From the NCBI GenBank assembly GCA_003254925.1, contig QANZ01054138.1, positions 1,621 through 65,620 on the forward strand: a DNA stretch of 64,000 bases, in the 5' to 3' direction. Source of the DNA: Chamaecrista fasciculata. Taxonomy: Eukaryota > Streptophyta > Magnoliopsida > Fabales > Fabaceae. The notes below the pieces were generated by a model. That model searched no databases. It was not told the origin of the DNA and saw only the letters and a program-made list of their open reading frames with translations. A program made the translations under genes and the position numbers. Below are positions 11,736 through 26,185 of this stretch, one piece after another. Position 1 is the first letter of the stretch, and each line of letters begins with the position of its first letter.

Positions 11736-12209
11736 GGCTCCGTTTGGTAGTAAAGTATGTAAGTAAAGGAAAGGGTTTTACAAGGGAAAAATTGTGAGGG
11801 AAAAGAAAAGTAGTTGAGGAAATGTAAAGTAGGTAAAGATTTAAAGTGTTTGGTATAAAAAAGGTATGAGAGGGAAAGTAAAATAGATACAAACAAAAAT
11901 GACAAAAATACCCTTCCCACAATCACCACAAGGCCGTCGCTGCCGCCGGCCACCGCCGTCCACCACCGCCGTCCGCCGCCGTCAGGGGAAGAAGATGGGA
12001 TGGGAGTGAGAGGGGCAAATTAGGAATTCTACCATAATTCCCTAAGTAAACTTGAATGTGAAGTAAAGAAAAATTGCCTATGTAATGTAAATGCCTTTAC
12101 ATTGTAATCCACTTTACAGAGCCCAAGTTGCCATACCAAACACTTGAAAGTATTGGATTCCGTGCCCAATTACATTGCAAACCCCTTTTCTTCTCTACCA
12201 AACGGACCC
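11736..12209. mobile_element. 474-bp MITE with GC-rich core, copy 1
   Basis: The ends are inverted: GGCTCCGTTTGGTA on the left and TACCAAACGGACCC on the right. The core at about 11930-11995 is GC-rich (GCCGCC/CCGTCC repeats), a sharp contrast to the AT-rich flanks. The same termini and subterminal sequence (GGGTTTTACAAGGGAAAAAT, TAGGAATTCTACCATAATTC) occur in the copy at 28145-29200. No transposase is present. The superfamily is uncertain (hAT or Harbinger); the three bases next to each end are complementary rather than duplicated, so the TSD is unclear. Confidence 0.8.
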
Positions 12210-12238
12210 ATAGTAAATAATCATGTATAGTTGATGCT

Positions 12239-15200
12239 TTGGGTAGGTTCGGGGGATTAGCTATTTTGTGGAAGGAAGAAGTGAATGTATTTGTGCATTT
12301 TGCTTGTAAAAACTATATCCACCTTAAAATGGTGATGAATACAATTTCGATTCCCCTCTACTTAACATGTGTATATGGTGATCCAGAGGCAAATGCTAGA
12401 CAAATGAACTGGACATGTATATCTAATTTACATATCCCTATAAACTCGTCGTGGATGTGTATAGGAGGAGATTTCAATGAGATTTTATCACAAAGAGAAA
12501 AAGAAGGAGTGAGACCTCGTGATGAGAGGGTTATTGACAGGTTTAGGGAGTTTCTTGGTGAGAATGGCCTTGTTGACATGTGTTTGAAGGGCAGCAGATT
12601 TACATGGTGCAATAACAGGGAGGAAGGCTGTGTCAGGGAGCGGATTGATAGGGCTCTTATTAATGGATCCTGGGGTATGAAATTTCCTGATGCAGTGCTT
12701 ACAGCACTGCCTGCTATAGCTTCGGATCATTCCCCCTTGATTTTATTTCCAATTCACGCCGTACCAGTCTAGGAGGTTGAAGAGTTTCAAGTATGAGGAG
12801 TATTGGGAAAATCATGCAGAGTTCAACACAGTAGTGAAGGAGGGTTGGGACTGTGGCCAGAATGTGAGCATTGAGCAGAAAATTAGCAGATTGAAGGACC
12901 GGCTGGAGGAATGGAACAAACATACTTTTAAAAGGGCTGATATGATGATTAGAAGGGCAAAGGCTAGATTACAGAAGCTGAATAGAAGACCCATGACAGC
13001 AGAGAATGTAAGGCAAGTCAAAGAGTGCAAGGATGAGATTTGTAGGCTTTGGGACAGGGAGGAAACGTACTGGCGGTCTAGATCAAGAGTTATGTGGCTA
13101 AAGAAGGGGGATAGGAATTCAAGATATTTCCATGCCTCAACGGTGCAGCGGAGAGCACGAAATAGGGTGACAAGATTGAAGAATGCAGAGGGTGTGTGGG
13201 TGGAAAATGAAGGGGAATTGGCTTCTTTGATTGATGATTACTTTGCAGGAATTTACTCTACCTCAAGCCCTATACATGGTGCGGATATTTACAGGTTGGT
13301 TCCCCAAGTGATTACGAGGGAGATGAATGATATGTTGATTAGACCAGTGGAAGAATGGGAGATTAAGAAGGCTGTTTTTGACCTTGGGCCTCACAAAGCC
13401 CCAATGGGCTCTTCTACCAACATAACTGGGAGGTTATAAGAGGTGATGTGGTGAGACTTGTACAGAACTTCTTTGAAACGGGCACTTTCCCTAACGTGTT
13501 GAATGAAACTCATGTGTCTCTTGTGCCTAAGGTTGATAATCCAGAAGAAGTGGGGCAATTTAGGCCTATAAGTTGCTGTAACTTTGTGTTTAAAGTGCTA
13601 TCTAAGCTACTTGCTGAGAGGATAAAGGGATTAATGCAGTCAATAGTGAAAGATAATCAGAGTGCGTTTGTGAAGGGTCGAAAGATTCATGATAATATTC
13701 TCATTGCCCATGAAGTTTTTCATAGTTTGAAGAGGAGGGGTGGAAGAAAGATCCAGGGCATGGTGGTTAAACTTGATATGAGTAAGGCATATGATAGACT
13801 TGAATGGGGGTTCTTGGAAGGCATGATGAGGGCTTTTGGCTTCACGGATCACTGGATTAATTTGGTAATGGCAACAGTTACTACTGTTAGCTACAGAGTG
13901 AAGCTGAATGGAGTGGTGGGAAGTGCAATACATCCTCAAAGAGGTCTTCAGCAAGGGGACCCACTTTCCCCGTACTTATTTATTTTGGCGGCAGAAGGAC
14001 TGTCGCTCCTAATTGAGGACGCAATTTCCAAAGGGGATATTACGAGGTTGAAACTGGCAAGAAATAGCCCTACTCTCTCTCACCTCTTCTTTGCGGATGA
14101 CTCTATCATATTTACTAAGGCAGATGCAAGGGAGGCGTATGCTCTAACACTATGAAGTCTGAACTTCTGTTTAGTGGGGATGTGGAAGAAAGGTGTAGAA
14201 GGCAGATGTCGCATATTCTGAGTATGCCAGTGTGTACCTCTCCATCAAAGTATCTGGGTCTTCCTGGGACCTGGCAAGGATCGAAATGTCAGGCGCTAAG
14301 TTGGCTTAAAAACAGGATTTGGCGTAAGTTGCAAGGCTGGAAGGAGAGTTGGCTGTCTTATGCAGGCAAGGAGACACTCATTAAATCAGTCATACAGGCG
14401 ATCCCGAATTATGTTATGTCCCTTTTTATACCACCTAAAACTTTTTGTAAGAAGATTTCGAGTATGATTGCACAGTTCTGGTGGCGAAGCTCTGGAAAAG
14501 ATAGGGGAGTACATTGGGTTAAGTGGGCATCTATGGAAAAACCTAAATTTGCAGGAGGAATGGGATTTCGTGATGTACAGTCCATGAACATTGCCTTGGT
14601 TGCGAAACATGTTTGGAGGATGGAAAGGAGGCCTAATGACCTGTGGGTGCGGCTGATGAAGAGTCTGTATTTTCCCAATACCACCATTTGGGAAGCTAAA
14701 AAGGGGGGTGTGGCTTCCTGGGGCTGGAGAAGTATTCTACATGCTAGGGATTTTCTCAAAAATCATGTGGCATGACATATTAAAGATGGAAGTAGAGTGA
14801 GGATCTATAAGGATAAATGGCTGCATAATTGTGAGAGGGTTCATTGTGTGGATACTTCAAGAAAAGAGACAGTAGTGAGAGATTTGATTGCAGCAGATGG
14901 AGTGAGTTGGGATGAAAGGAAAATTGCCACTTTTTTTCCCAAGGAACTACGTGGTGTTACAATTGCCACCCCCATACAACCCCAATTGCAGGAAGATGAA
15001 ATGTTCTGGCCTTACTCTCATGATGGCACATACACAGTGAAGTCGGGCTATTATCTTGCACTCCATGAATATGGGTCTGCTCACTCTACTGATTCCTCTA
15101 GTGTGAGTAAGGCTACGGGTTTATGGAGGGCTGTGTGGAAGGCTCCAGTCCAACCTAAAATCAAGTTTTTCATTTGGAGAATGATGTCTAATGCTTTGGC

Positions 15201-16351
15201 ATCCAAAGTTAACCTGAAAAGAAGGAATTTAAGCCTTGACAGTACCTGCCCTGTGTGTGGAAGGGAAGAAGAAACGATAATGCATATCTTTACCAGATGT
15301 GAATGGGTAAGGCCAGTTTGGTTTAGCTCTCAGTTTCAATGGATTTTGGATACTAGAAATGATGCTAGTGTTCAAGATTGGATTGAATCTAGAATTGAGG
15401 ATATCCATAATAGATGGGGTGATAATGCATAAGACCAAATAGCTTTGTTTTTCTATGTGTTGTGGAGTATATGGGTGGGTCGAAATAAATTTTTGTTTGA
15501 TAAAAAACCCATCAGTCCTCAGACTACTATCGTTACGGCTAATAGAGCTTTTGGGGAGTTTAAGGATGCTAATTTGAGTAGTGACACACAGGTTCAGCAA
15601 AGGCTCTCCAATCAAGCAAACACTAGTACTGACAATTGGACTCCTCCGCAAGGTAATACGTTCAAGATCAATGGTGATGCAGCGTTCACCTCTCATTCCA
15701 ACCGTGCGGCGACTGCAGTGGTGGTTCAGGATAAGAGTGGAGCTCTTCAAGCTGGGTTATCTTGACGTTTTGCAGTGTGCTTCCCAATTGTTGTAGAAGC
15801 GCAAGCGCTGAGGGAGGCTTGCTTACTTGCGGAATCAATTGGTTTGACTGATGTGATATTTGAATCTGATTGTGCTAATCTGGTTAAGTGCTGTAAATCT
15901 GGGGTTGTTCCCTAGCAAATTAAATCGCATGTTGTTGATATTAAGAGCATATTGGGGAGAAATGCAAATTACAGAATTAGATGGGTTAAAAGAACTGCAA
16001 ACAAGGTTGCTCACCTCGTGGTTAGTTTCGCGATGAAGAATGCGTTGTCTCCGATGTGGTCTTGGATGGTGCCGGTCAGGGTGCGGGCTGCGATCCTTGA
16101 TGATATCCTTGTTTGTCGTTCGTCTTCCTCTCATGATGATGGTGTTTAAGTGTTTGGTCGAGTCCCTGGTGTGCTGCCAGAGTCTCCTTCGCTTGTTGTC
16201 TGGTGTGGGTTCTTGGGTGCTGTCTAGGTTGGGCTTATTGTTTTGTTTCCTTGTTCCCTATTGGGCCCTGTTCCCCATCTTTATCAATCTGATAAAGGGT
16301 TTTCCTTGTCTTCTTTCTTTCATGGGATGCCATGAATGGACCAAAAAAAAA
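12239..16351 (+). mobile_element. L1-type LINE with RNase H, 5'-truncated and decayed
   Basis: In order: C-terminal part of the AP-like endonuclease (12239-12770; GGDFNEIL and SDHSPL present); linker (12777-13430); reverse transcriptase (about 13290-14160; FRPIS, AFVKGRKIHDN, LDMSKAYDR, QGDPLSPYLF and FADDS active site); thumb and connection (14152-15100); zinc-finger domain zf-RVT (15130-15330; WKAPVQPKIK, CPVCGREEET); RNase H (about 15655-16060; NGDAAF, VIFESDC, RTANKVAH); short 3' UTR; and a poly(A) tail at 16342-16351. The reading frame changes after the endonuclease, near 13430 (where the usual HKAPGPDG is damaged), near 14150, and there are in-frame stops around 14775, 15430 and 15765-15915. 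It is therefore inactive. ORF1 and the N-terminal half of the endonuclease are missing. The left end abuts the MITE at 11736-12209. Confidence 0.92.
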
Positions 16352-18074
16352 ATCAAGAGGTATATCAGACAATTAGGATAGGTCAAAATTTCAAATTGGT
16401 GCCAAATATATAAAGTAGATTTCAAAATGGTCTTAATTATTTCATTTCTTTCAAATTGATCCTATATGTTCTCATATTTCTCAAATTGACCTCAAATTTA
16501 TTTTTGGAACGCGATTCAACATCATTTACTAATAATCTATTGAGCAGAGAAAGAATTTTTCAAAAACTAATACATAATTTTGAACTCATCGCATAGGGAC
16601 TTAAAATGAGAGAAATATAATTAATTTTATTTATTTAATTGTGAAATGAATGACCCACTTTTTGATACTTGATTTAAACTCATTTTATGTATATATATAT
16701 TCTGAAACTAAACTTCGAGTCTAATTGAAACTTGAGATTTGCCATAAGGACGTTTGAATATACTATTAAGTCGAAGTGGTTCAGTAGTACTTGTGACATT
16801 AAAGAATTTATAAAATATTAAAATTCAATCTTTGTAAAAGAATGTTCGAGCAAGAAAGAAACACTTTGTAAAAGAATGTAGGTAGCTTGTGATACTGTAA
16901 AGGAAGTTTAATGTCTATAAAATTAAATATGACCATACAAATTAATAAAGACTTATACGAGAGATTGTAAGAAATAAAAATTAATCTAACATTTCTTTTT
17001 TGGTTATACCATTGCTTAATACCACCTTTTTATATCACTATCGTATTATGACATTATCCAACAACAAATGAGAGAGGTCTTTATTTGTTTTCGTCTATAG
17101 TCAGATAGTCTTGGTTAGAATCTTGGTTTAGAATTAGTAGATAGGAAATAATTAATACTTTTGGATTTGGACATCATGCACGCCTTGAATTAACCATGAC
17201 AGCCAATCAGTCATGTAGCAATTAATGAATCTAGAAGAATAAATTTCAATATCAACAAAGTCAGACAACCCCATATTTTCATTGGCTGATTACTAGCTAG
17301 ATATGGAGTTCTCAGACTTGGATTCTCTGCATTTTTTTATGCATTTAAGAGAAAGGATCCACTTCCTGGAGTTCCCAAAGCTGCAAGAAAGAAAGAAGGC
17401 ACTGGCCCAATTCCAAAAGAACTGAAAAAATCATGGATTTTCACAAGTGAAAAGTTGTTACATCAGTGTAAAAGTTACATCAATAGGCATAATCACCAAC
17501 CTCAAGATTCCATTGGTTAAGTTAGTGAAAACTCTCTTTACTTCAAGCATCGCTAGACGATCAGGTATTGATCAACATGGTGGTGTGGGTGTGTACCTTA
17601 ACTCCAATGAATGCCAGTGCTCAATTGCTACTTCCTACAGGCTCTCTCCAAAATATGTTGCCATAAAAGTGCACTGGCCACAGAAAAACTTAAGCACAGT
17701 ACAAGGCACTGCCTCACCATCTGGTGGACCGTTTTGAATGAAGCATTTGGAAGATACACAAATGGCACTGCATTGCCTGGGAGGACCAATGTGTGAGAAT
17801 ACATTACAAATCCTTTCCAGGTATCATCTATCTCAATCTCACTTCAGTGAGGGATTTGAAATTTGACACAAAGTGAAAGCTGTACCATGGGATGTTTGGA
17901 CTCCCTAACGAAGAGAAAGACCGAAAGGCCAAGCACCCACTCGAGCCTTCCACTTAAACCAGCAGTATTAGTCCAACCCAACAGCCATTCTCCATATTGA
18001 TTTCTCAGTAAAACATATACATGTCCCAATACCAGCCATACCAATTAATGAGATGAAAAAACGGGTTAGTCTTG
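16352..18074. other. Intergenic, with CPL1 3' UTR at right
   Basis: 16385-16640 carries 'TTCAAATTGGT' repeats related to the foldback family at 53575-54037. 16650-17300 is AT-rich with no gene seen. The part next to 18074 should contain the 3' UTR of the minus-strand CPL1 gene. An open frame at 17447-17737 has no recognisable domain and looks like chance. Confidence 0.45.
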
Positions 18075-21000
18075 TCAAGGAACTGGAGGAGCATTCCTGG
18101 GAAATCTAGCAGAGGATGGAATCCGCTGCAGCGTTCGGGGATATTCTTGCTTCATACGTTTGTTAGGAAAACCCTGCATTGACCTGGATCACATAAACCA
18201 ACAGCCAAATATGTAAGTAGCGCATAAATACTTCAAAATGTAATAAAATTTAATATTGAAATGGGTCGATCAAGCAAAAATAAATGGAGCCAATAGCTTT
18301 TCATCACTGCAGAAACCAATTACATCGTATTCATTTTCATTCCAACCCCCAGTTCCCCTCACAAATCTCTCTAACCAGTTTTTGTTATGACTTGATTTCT
18401 AATTTTATACCAGCCAATGCTCCAGTAGCAGACATGGCAATTTATACCCCACAAAGGGGCATATCAAGGGTAGGAAACCCCATAGAAGCTGCAACAGAAC
18501 ATGGTTCACGCCTTTGCTAGATAAAGAAAGTACTGTTGAGTAGTGCTTGATATCTGTAAGCTATCCATAATACAAAGTGAAGAAAATTTTCAAAAAAGAA
18601 AAAATTAATAACAAACCTTGGTGAACCCTGTCGTTTTGGTGTGCATTGACCAAGCATTGTTCTGAGACTGCCTAGTGCCTTCTCAGCGGCCTGAGGAGAA
18701 AAGACGTTTTAGAAATCAATCAACTAGAAAAATTTAAAAGAAAAATACATATCCATAAATGAATAAATTTTCACAGCCAAAGAAAATGATTTACCTGCAT
18801 TTTAGCTTCATCCCATGTCAATCCAATCCCTTTACCAAAGACCTGACCATCTATTTCAACCTAAAACATTAAAACAAAAATTGATTATTTACCAGAAGAA
18901 GACAGCAAAGTAGTGCCCCTGGGCTCAGAAGAAATGATAAAAGTAAATGAGTCCAAGAATGCTTTTCCTTCATCAATAATGAATTATAGAAGTATTTCAG
19001 CCAAAGAAAAACGAAGTCTAGACATATACTACTAGCAAAACTAATGCCCGTGACATGTAACTACAGATTCAAAACAGTAACTCCTCAACCCCATCCTCAA
19101 GAGTCATAATATGCAAAAATAGTTGATAAAGCAACATTTCTATATATACTAAATCACCAATAACCACAAGCAAAGAATGTCTATGCCTTGAACAATGCCC
19201 AGAGGCTGGAATGGAAAGAATACAGAACAACTGATGAATGAGATAACTTAAAAGTTAAAACATTACCAAGGCTACATTAAATTATTAATGAATGAAAACT
19301 ATTTATATGATAACTTGTCAATTACCAAAGCTTAATAGAGAGAGCACATTTCTCAATTCCGCAAGTCAACCAGATTATTTTTTTAAACTCAACACTTTGT
19401 TCAGAGAGCTGAACAATATCATTTACAGACCTGTACATGTACTTCGTCTCTCTGAACTGAATTTGTGGACACTGGAGCAGGCTGATGTTGAAAGCTAACA
19501 CCAAGACCCTCCATCATGCACTGAAGTTAAATGCAGAAATTTAACATATTAAGAACACAAACTTTAAAAAGAATGAAATGTAAATGGATGGGCAAAAATA
19601 GGATGCATAAATTATTCAATAACTTACCAATTCTTTGAGGGCAGATACCGAACCCATAGACCTCTTAGAGACTTCCAACCTAGGATCTAAAACTCTTGAG
19701 GACTCTGAAGCAGTTAAAAATGTAGACTCTTCTTTGGGCAAAGAATTAACATTACCCACAAAACCATTATCATTTGCATTTGAAAATCCACTACCATCTC
19801 CATAATTGGAAGCAGAATCAGCCTTAGAACGAGAGATATAATTATCTGCAAAAGATTATAAAAAATTGTTAAAATGCTTTTAAAGAAAAAAAAAAGGTTA
19901 GAAAGAAATGGTCATGGAAATCATCCCTTGTATGTCGAACCCCACTAAAGGGATCAGATAAGAAATTGTTGGTTTCAGATAGTTTAGGACCATTTTTTTG
20001 GATCACATTTTCTTAATCAAGTACCACCACAAAAAATTCTGGCCAAAAAAATATTGCACCACCATAGAATTCAAACCCGTTACCTCATTAATCACTTAAT
20101 TTACTTTCTTCCAAGTACCAACCATACGCGCACAAGTACCTGATTGTGTGTTGTTCAACCCTAATATAATAAACCTTTGTAGGTTTAGACACAAACAAGC
20201 CTTCCCCCTAATGTTTATCTTGTGTTTCCATAACAGTCAACCACAGAATTATCTCTCTCTAATTCTTTAAAATGTTTGGGGCTATGCAAAATATGCCTCC
20301 TGACAAAATCCCATATGCAACAGGCTTGTCCAATCAAACTGGAGGCTTTTGTTCATTCAGTTCAGGAGCTTTCTTTAGCCATAAAACCAAGGGGAGAAAT
20401 TCTACAGAAGTGTGGTGCCTGAGTCATTATAGATCATAATTATATGCCATTATTGATTTCACTCGCAAGGAAAATATCTACACTAATTTCAATTCACTTC
20501 GGACTCTTTATAACAAGATGCAAGTTGCCAGCTCGTATTTCCCTCATTTGCCAACAATTTTGGCCTCCAAGGGTTGGTCCATCAAAATTCAAAATTCATT
20601 AGGACATTAGGTTAATCTCATTAACCAGGCCCTGTTTTTTCTGTTCTTTTTTTTTCAATTATTATGAAAGTTGATTTGCCAAGAAATACAGCAAACATCT
20701 ATAATAAACATTCCAGAAAATATTATATATACGTTGAACCAAGATAAACTCCCACAAATAAAAAATATCTCACCAGCCAACTGTCTTAGAGAATCCTCAG
20801 AAGCCTTATTTTGGGCCTCCCTTCTAGTTCTGCCAATTCCTTCACCAGTTTTCTTCCCGGCAAACCATGCCTAAGAATAGGAATGAAAACAATGAGTTCA
20901 CTAATGCATAAATTCTGAAACATGTTTTGGAACAATTGACCCCATTCTACAGGAAGCAAGATGCAATCAGGTTTGCAACTTCTGACCAAAAGTCAATACT

Positions 21001-24000
21001 CTTCCAGGGCTACATTTTCCAGCTTAGATAAAAGTAGAAATTTCAAATCTACTTGTTTTAACATCTAATTCTTAACTTGTCTTTACTTTGAAAGAGGAAA
21101 CATTAGATAGACTTAATTTGTCAAATATAAAATAGAAACTATATTTTGACCAAAAAGTTGGAAATTAGCCAATTCCATAAAATGCCCTAATTTATAAAGG
21201 ATTAAATATAACTAAATGAAGAAATTTCATGCAAACATAATCATTGAGCAATCAAAGAGTCTTTGATGCCAGAGTGAGAGCTACCTCAACTGAGAACTGC
21301 AGATCTGCGCTAGCAACCAAAGATTGCCTAAATTCCACCTGCTTGCAATAAAGCAAGAGAAAATTCATTTGCTATACGTGAGTGCAATAATCTATGCAAT
21401 AACGTCATCCAACTTCTTTTTGGCAGAACACTCACCTTAGTTCCACACTTCATTGCAATTTCCTTCATTGCTCCAGCTGGAGTATCAATATGAGATAGAG
21501 AACGTCCAGATTCACAGTCAGGATCCCTTAGGCTGGAAGATGACCTACTCAAGGGAATTTCTTCACCTTCGTAACAGATCACGGAACCATAAGATAACAT
21601 CATTATAATGATTATATAAAACATATAGAAATGACAGGAGGGACTATACCCCAAAGAACAGAAGAATCGTCATATCATAAAAACTACGTGAATGTTATAT
21701 CCAATAAAGAAGGAAAAGTTATAAAAGTAGAACACAAGAAAAAAAAATATTAATTTGATAAAGATGGATATAGTCAGCCAAGACGAAAATACAGGATGGA
21801 ACATAAAATACTTGTGTTGTACAAAGGAGAAAGTTCCAATTTAAATATGGGATCTCACAAAAAACAATAACCAGCAACAAAACTTTACTACGAACTCTCA
21901 ACCAATCCCCCCAAATCAACATTGATCCAGTTAATACCAAGCCCTTTCAAACCAAACTATGTTGTCTGTGCCAATCAATGCAGCCAGACTCCATCAACAC
22001 ATGCATCAAGCCATGAGGGGAAAAGACTGATAAGAAACAAACAAGTAAGCAATCGAAATGCTGTAACTTACCTGAGAAAGAGTTATTATAGGTAGAATGC
22101 ATTTGGTTAAATCTCAAGCGATCATCTCTATTATACACCTGAAAATAAATTAATTTGGTACAATCAATTCACCAAACAAGCCAAAAGTTTGACTCTCCAG
22201 CAAAGCCTCGAATTTAACAGTTAGGCAAAGCATAATCAGTACCTCCTTTGGCAATCTTGGGCTCTCATGAATAATTCTATCAGATGAAACAGAACTCTCA
22301 ACCTTGGGAAAAAAGGATGGATGATGAGGACGGTGCTTCTCAATACGCAATGGTTCAGAATCTACGGGGAAATCTTTGGAAACTACCCGGCTCAATGGCT
22401 GGGGACCCATCTCGTCTTCTACAGGAAACCATCCCCCTCGAGGTGGCACACGTGGTGCAGAAACTGGTACGGGGACGGGGACAGGGACAGGGACAGGGAC
22501 GGGATGCCTGACTGGAAATGGAGGCTCACTTGGAGCATGCTCCCTTGTATCTTGCCCATGTTGCAATATAAGAAGCCTACGCCTTGTATCTGGATCTAAT
22601 TCTGATTCAGGTACCTCACCCTCTTCTCTGGCAGGAGAGCTATGTAAACTTGGTTCTAGAGGGACAACTTGACCTATTGGCTTTACTAGAGCAGCAGGTT
22701 GAGAAAACTGTACATTGGCCAATTGCATCAAAGAGGCTTGAGCAGTTGGTGGTGGAACTGAACCAGAAGAAGACACCATTGCATATGAAGCAAGCCTTGG
22801 ATCTACACTAACACTTGTTGCAGGGGCTGCCGCTGTAGAAGCTGATATTGCATCCTGAAAGATAGTACAATTAAAAGAAAGGTAAGACAACACCGGGTTT
22901 AATTTTATGTAAATTATGGGTACCATGCATCCATCCAGCACTCAAGGTTGTTATCTGTTACCTTCAACCTTCTTTCTACTTCAGCATCTGTCATTCCATC
23001 AAACAGAAGAGGATCTTTGTTTCCATTGGAGGCAAAAGCATCATCCTAAACAACAGTGAAATATAAGCTCATAAGTGTATGTGAGAACACACAGATAAGA
23101 CAGAAAAACAGTTTATCAGCTTTATGTTTCAATTTCATGCAATATACACAGAGAACAAAGAGACTGAAGTCAATTGCATCCTCCCATCTCTAAAAGACAC
23201 AGACTAACCTCCGAAACTAAATAACTGCTCACATCAGGCGGTGATGGAATATCTTTAATATCATCTTCATAACCGATTTGAGGAATCTTTTGTAAAAGAC
23301 CATCATCAAATTCTCTGTCACCAAATCAGAGGTTATAATCAGGTCCAAGAATCCTGTTTACCTTAATACTGATTGAAGAAAATACACTGCTAGAAAATTA
23401 AGTTCCTAATGTAAGATCATTCTCACTGTCCGGTTTCTTTTCCTAGATTTATAGGCAAAATTTAAAATATGAAGATTTTAGTTCTTACTTGAAGAAGCCA
23501 CCCCTAACATTGCAAGCAACATTTCTGGCAACACACAAGACAGGGACAGCATTGCTTGCCTACAAAACATATAGTTTTCATGAGTTCAAATTGCAAAGGA
23601 ATAAGCAGAATTTTATATATAACATTGCAGATGTTAAGTTTCCAACTAGATAGGTGAGCAAATGTACTTCAGCTTGAGGTGCATAGTATGGAGCAAATGC
23701 AGGGACAACATGAACCCGAGGTTGATCTTTCTCATCCCACACTTTCAAGCGATCATCAATTACCATCGCCATCTTAGGATGGCAGAAGCCATCTTGGAAG
23801 ACGTTGAACAAGGACTTCTTCAAACCTAATACATTTATTCAAACACACATGAAGCATCGGAAGTGAATAACATGACACCCACAGAAACACAGGCATTCAT
23901 AATGAAGCAAAGACAAATCATTGGCATACTCAGATATGATAAATTTTAGAATGCAGATACATTAATTTGCTAGTTTAAGGTGCACTATTATTGCTGGCCA

Positions 24001-26185
24001 AAACAAACAGTTGCCCCTATTATTGTCATAAAGCTTCTCATTTGAAAAGTGAACTAAAAAAGGTACATCTCACTTACCAGACTTGACACACACTATACGA
24101 TCTAAAAGCTCTTTGGAATTTATCAGATTTGAGTCTGGATCAAGAAGCCTCCACATTTCCAGTGCATAATCCCTTTCAGCCATTGTGCAAACATAAACCT
24201 CAAATCGCTTGCGCCCTCTGGCAGTCAAGTAGCTACGAAGATCTTCCCATGCAGGTCTCAGCCTCACAAGTACACTTGTATCACGAATCTTTATGAACAA
24301 AGAAGTTTTGGTAAGACAAAATGCACTTACAACTCTATCTGCTTAGAATATTAGAAAATAGATAAAAACACAACTCATCTGCACATGTTTACATCCCAGA
24401 TCAAACATCGAAGTATCTGCTTCAGAAACCCTAGCAGGTACTTGATGTTTAAAGGATTGGAAACTGTAAAACACTAATGTTGATTTTCAAACAACAATGA
24501 AAGGTAGAACTGATACTAACAGTAAGAAAAAAAGAAAAAGTTAACGTGTTTGCTTGACTCTAGAAAAATAGTCAAAAATGCTATTTGACAGAAACAAGAT
24601 CAATGAAGCCTAATACCTACAGAATAAGAAGCAGAATGCCCAAGACGTTGCCGTATATAACTAGATAACTGTATAAAGAAAAAGTATACCTGTGGATTGA
24701 TGCGTGTCAGAATAATGTTCTTTTCCTGTAACCGTATCAATGGTCGGATTATAGGCTGATGACTGTCAGAATATGCTGGAACAATCTCTGATTGAATTTT
24801 TATCACTTTTCCATTATCAACAACCTGATCATTTTCAGCATATTGCTTCAATATACTTTTGTCATCTTGATAGCGCTTGACCTCTGCCAACATACCAGAA
24901 ATCCGTTGAGGATCTACCTCAGTGTTTAGTTTTCTCTGAAGTGCTTCAATTCGATCCTCAAAAGAGCGCATTGTATTTGCAACAATAAGTGTTTCATCTA
25001 GATCAAACACTATTCCAAGACATCTAAGATTTAACATCACAAGACATGAATCATAAAGTCCTTTTGCAACAACAAATCCCCAGAAACATGGTTTATCACT
25101 ACTTCGTGAATACATTGCAACCAAATGTAATTCTTCACCGCTTAGTGGCATTACGGCAGTCTGCAAGTTCCAATGTCATAAACACAGTTATCCAGCAAGA
25201 GATTAAGGAAAAAAGATAGTTTATGAGTACAGATAATTTGTTATAAGTATAAACACCCAATGCAAAAGAGAACAGTCAACAAGGAATTAAGGACCACTGA
25301 TAGTTGCAAAATTTTAAAGGTCTATGGCCAACCCTTGAGATATTTTTGTGCCATGATATATGATCAGCAAATTACAATTCTATCCAAGTCTGCATTTAAA
25401 CCAGAATTTTAAAATTTTCAGGCTAAAACCTCAAAGTGATCATATATACTACATTTGACTATCATCTCGCATTTGCCAACATAATAAGCAACCCTCCCAC
25501 AACAACAATAAAACTTGTTAGACCAATAAGAAGCAATTGTCTTGACAAAATTGTGGTCATCCTACACTACCATTGCACATCAAGACAACTGATCCTTTTC
25601 AGTGTAAGGCTGAATATGTGCTGTCTGTTCATAGAAGTGAAAAGTCAATCATGTGGCGAGCTTAACTTGCCAGTTCTCAGACTATGAGTTCATAACAGCA
25701 GAATTTGTAAGTTAAGATAATTATTGTAAAAATTTGGGCAAAGCTAATACAGAAGTGCGTTCATCATAATGGTCAAAAATTTGACTGTAATTTCAACATA
25801 AGTCCTGTCAGATTCTGTCCAGAGTCCTTTGAAAGATTAATAAGGTTCTTTTGGAATATGGGTTTTCTTCTCCTGAAAGTTCAAAGGTTCAGAACTTTAT
25901 TGGTTTACTTTTATAAGTTTTGTTTTGCTATACCTTGTTCTCCCTGATACACGAGGAGTGCAAATGAAAGAGCGCGTCTTGTGTCTGCAGGGTCTTTGAC
26001 TCCATTTTGAAGCAAACACCATTTGAGGTAATGGTATGAAGCACAGCAAGTGGTGGGCACCTCTCACTCGGTTGCGAGAAGTGACTTATTCTGATTTCCT
26101 TCACATCGATGTTCTTGTTCTCTCCTGGGTATATTTCTACCTCCCCCAATACCACCTCCCCTTGATACACCACCGATTTATACAT
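18075..26185 (-). CDS. CPL1: RNA polymerase II CTD phosphatase-like 1 (CPL1/FIERY2)
   Basis: Seventeen minus-strand exons: 26185-25934, 25160-24690, 24288-24078, 23825-23668, 23559-23489, 23314-23209, 23045-22962, 22854-22243, 22138-22072, 21566-21436, 21338-21285, 20870-20774, 19845-19628, 19520-19431, 18860-18795, 18690-18617, 18183-18075. They sum to 956 codons, close to Arabidopsis CPL1 (about 967). The FCP1/SCP-type phosphatase motif DLDET is at residues 137-141 (Asp137 nucleophile), followed by the conserved [32 protein letters not shown] and [18 protein letters not shown] blocks. A central Pro/Ser-rich part holds [20 protein letters not shown]. dsRNA-binding domain 1 lies at about 706-771 ([19 protein letters not shown]) and domain 2 at about 838-907 ([20 protein letters not shown]). 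The C-terminus [20 protein letters not shown] is basic. In Arabidopsis the protein dephosphorylates Ser5 of the Pol II CTD and acts on HYL1 in miRNA processing in the nucleus. Two dsRBDs favour CPL1 over CPL2. A start at 26251 would add 22 residues; 26185 matches the family (MY...). Confidence 0.93.
22468..22503 (-). repeat. Coding hexanucleotide repeat giving (Pro-Val)n in CPL1
   Basis: On the plus strand GGGACGGGGACAGGGACAGG and following units form a hexamer-type repeat. On the coding strand it reads as an uninterrupted Pro-Val run of about seven dipeptides in the Pro-rich linker of CPL1. It keeps the frame whatever the number of units. Confidence 0.85.

Noticed and set aside
17447-17737. 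96-codon open frame near the CPL1 3' end
   Set aside because: No domain or coding-like neighbours, and it lies in the likely 3' UTR of CPL1 on the other strand.
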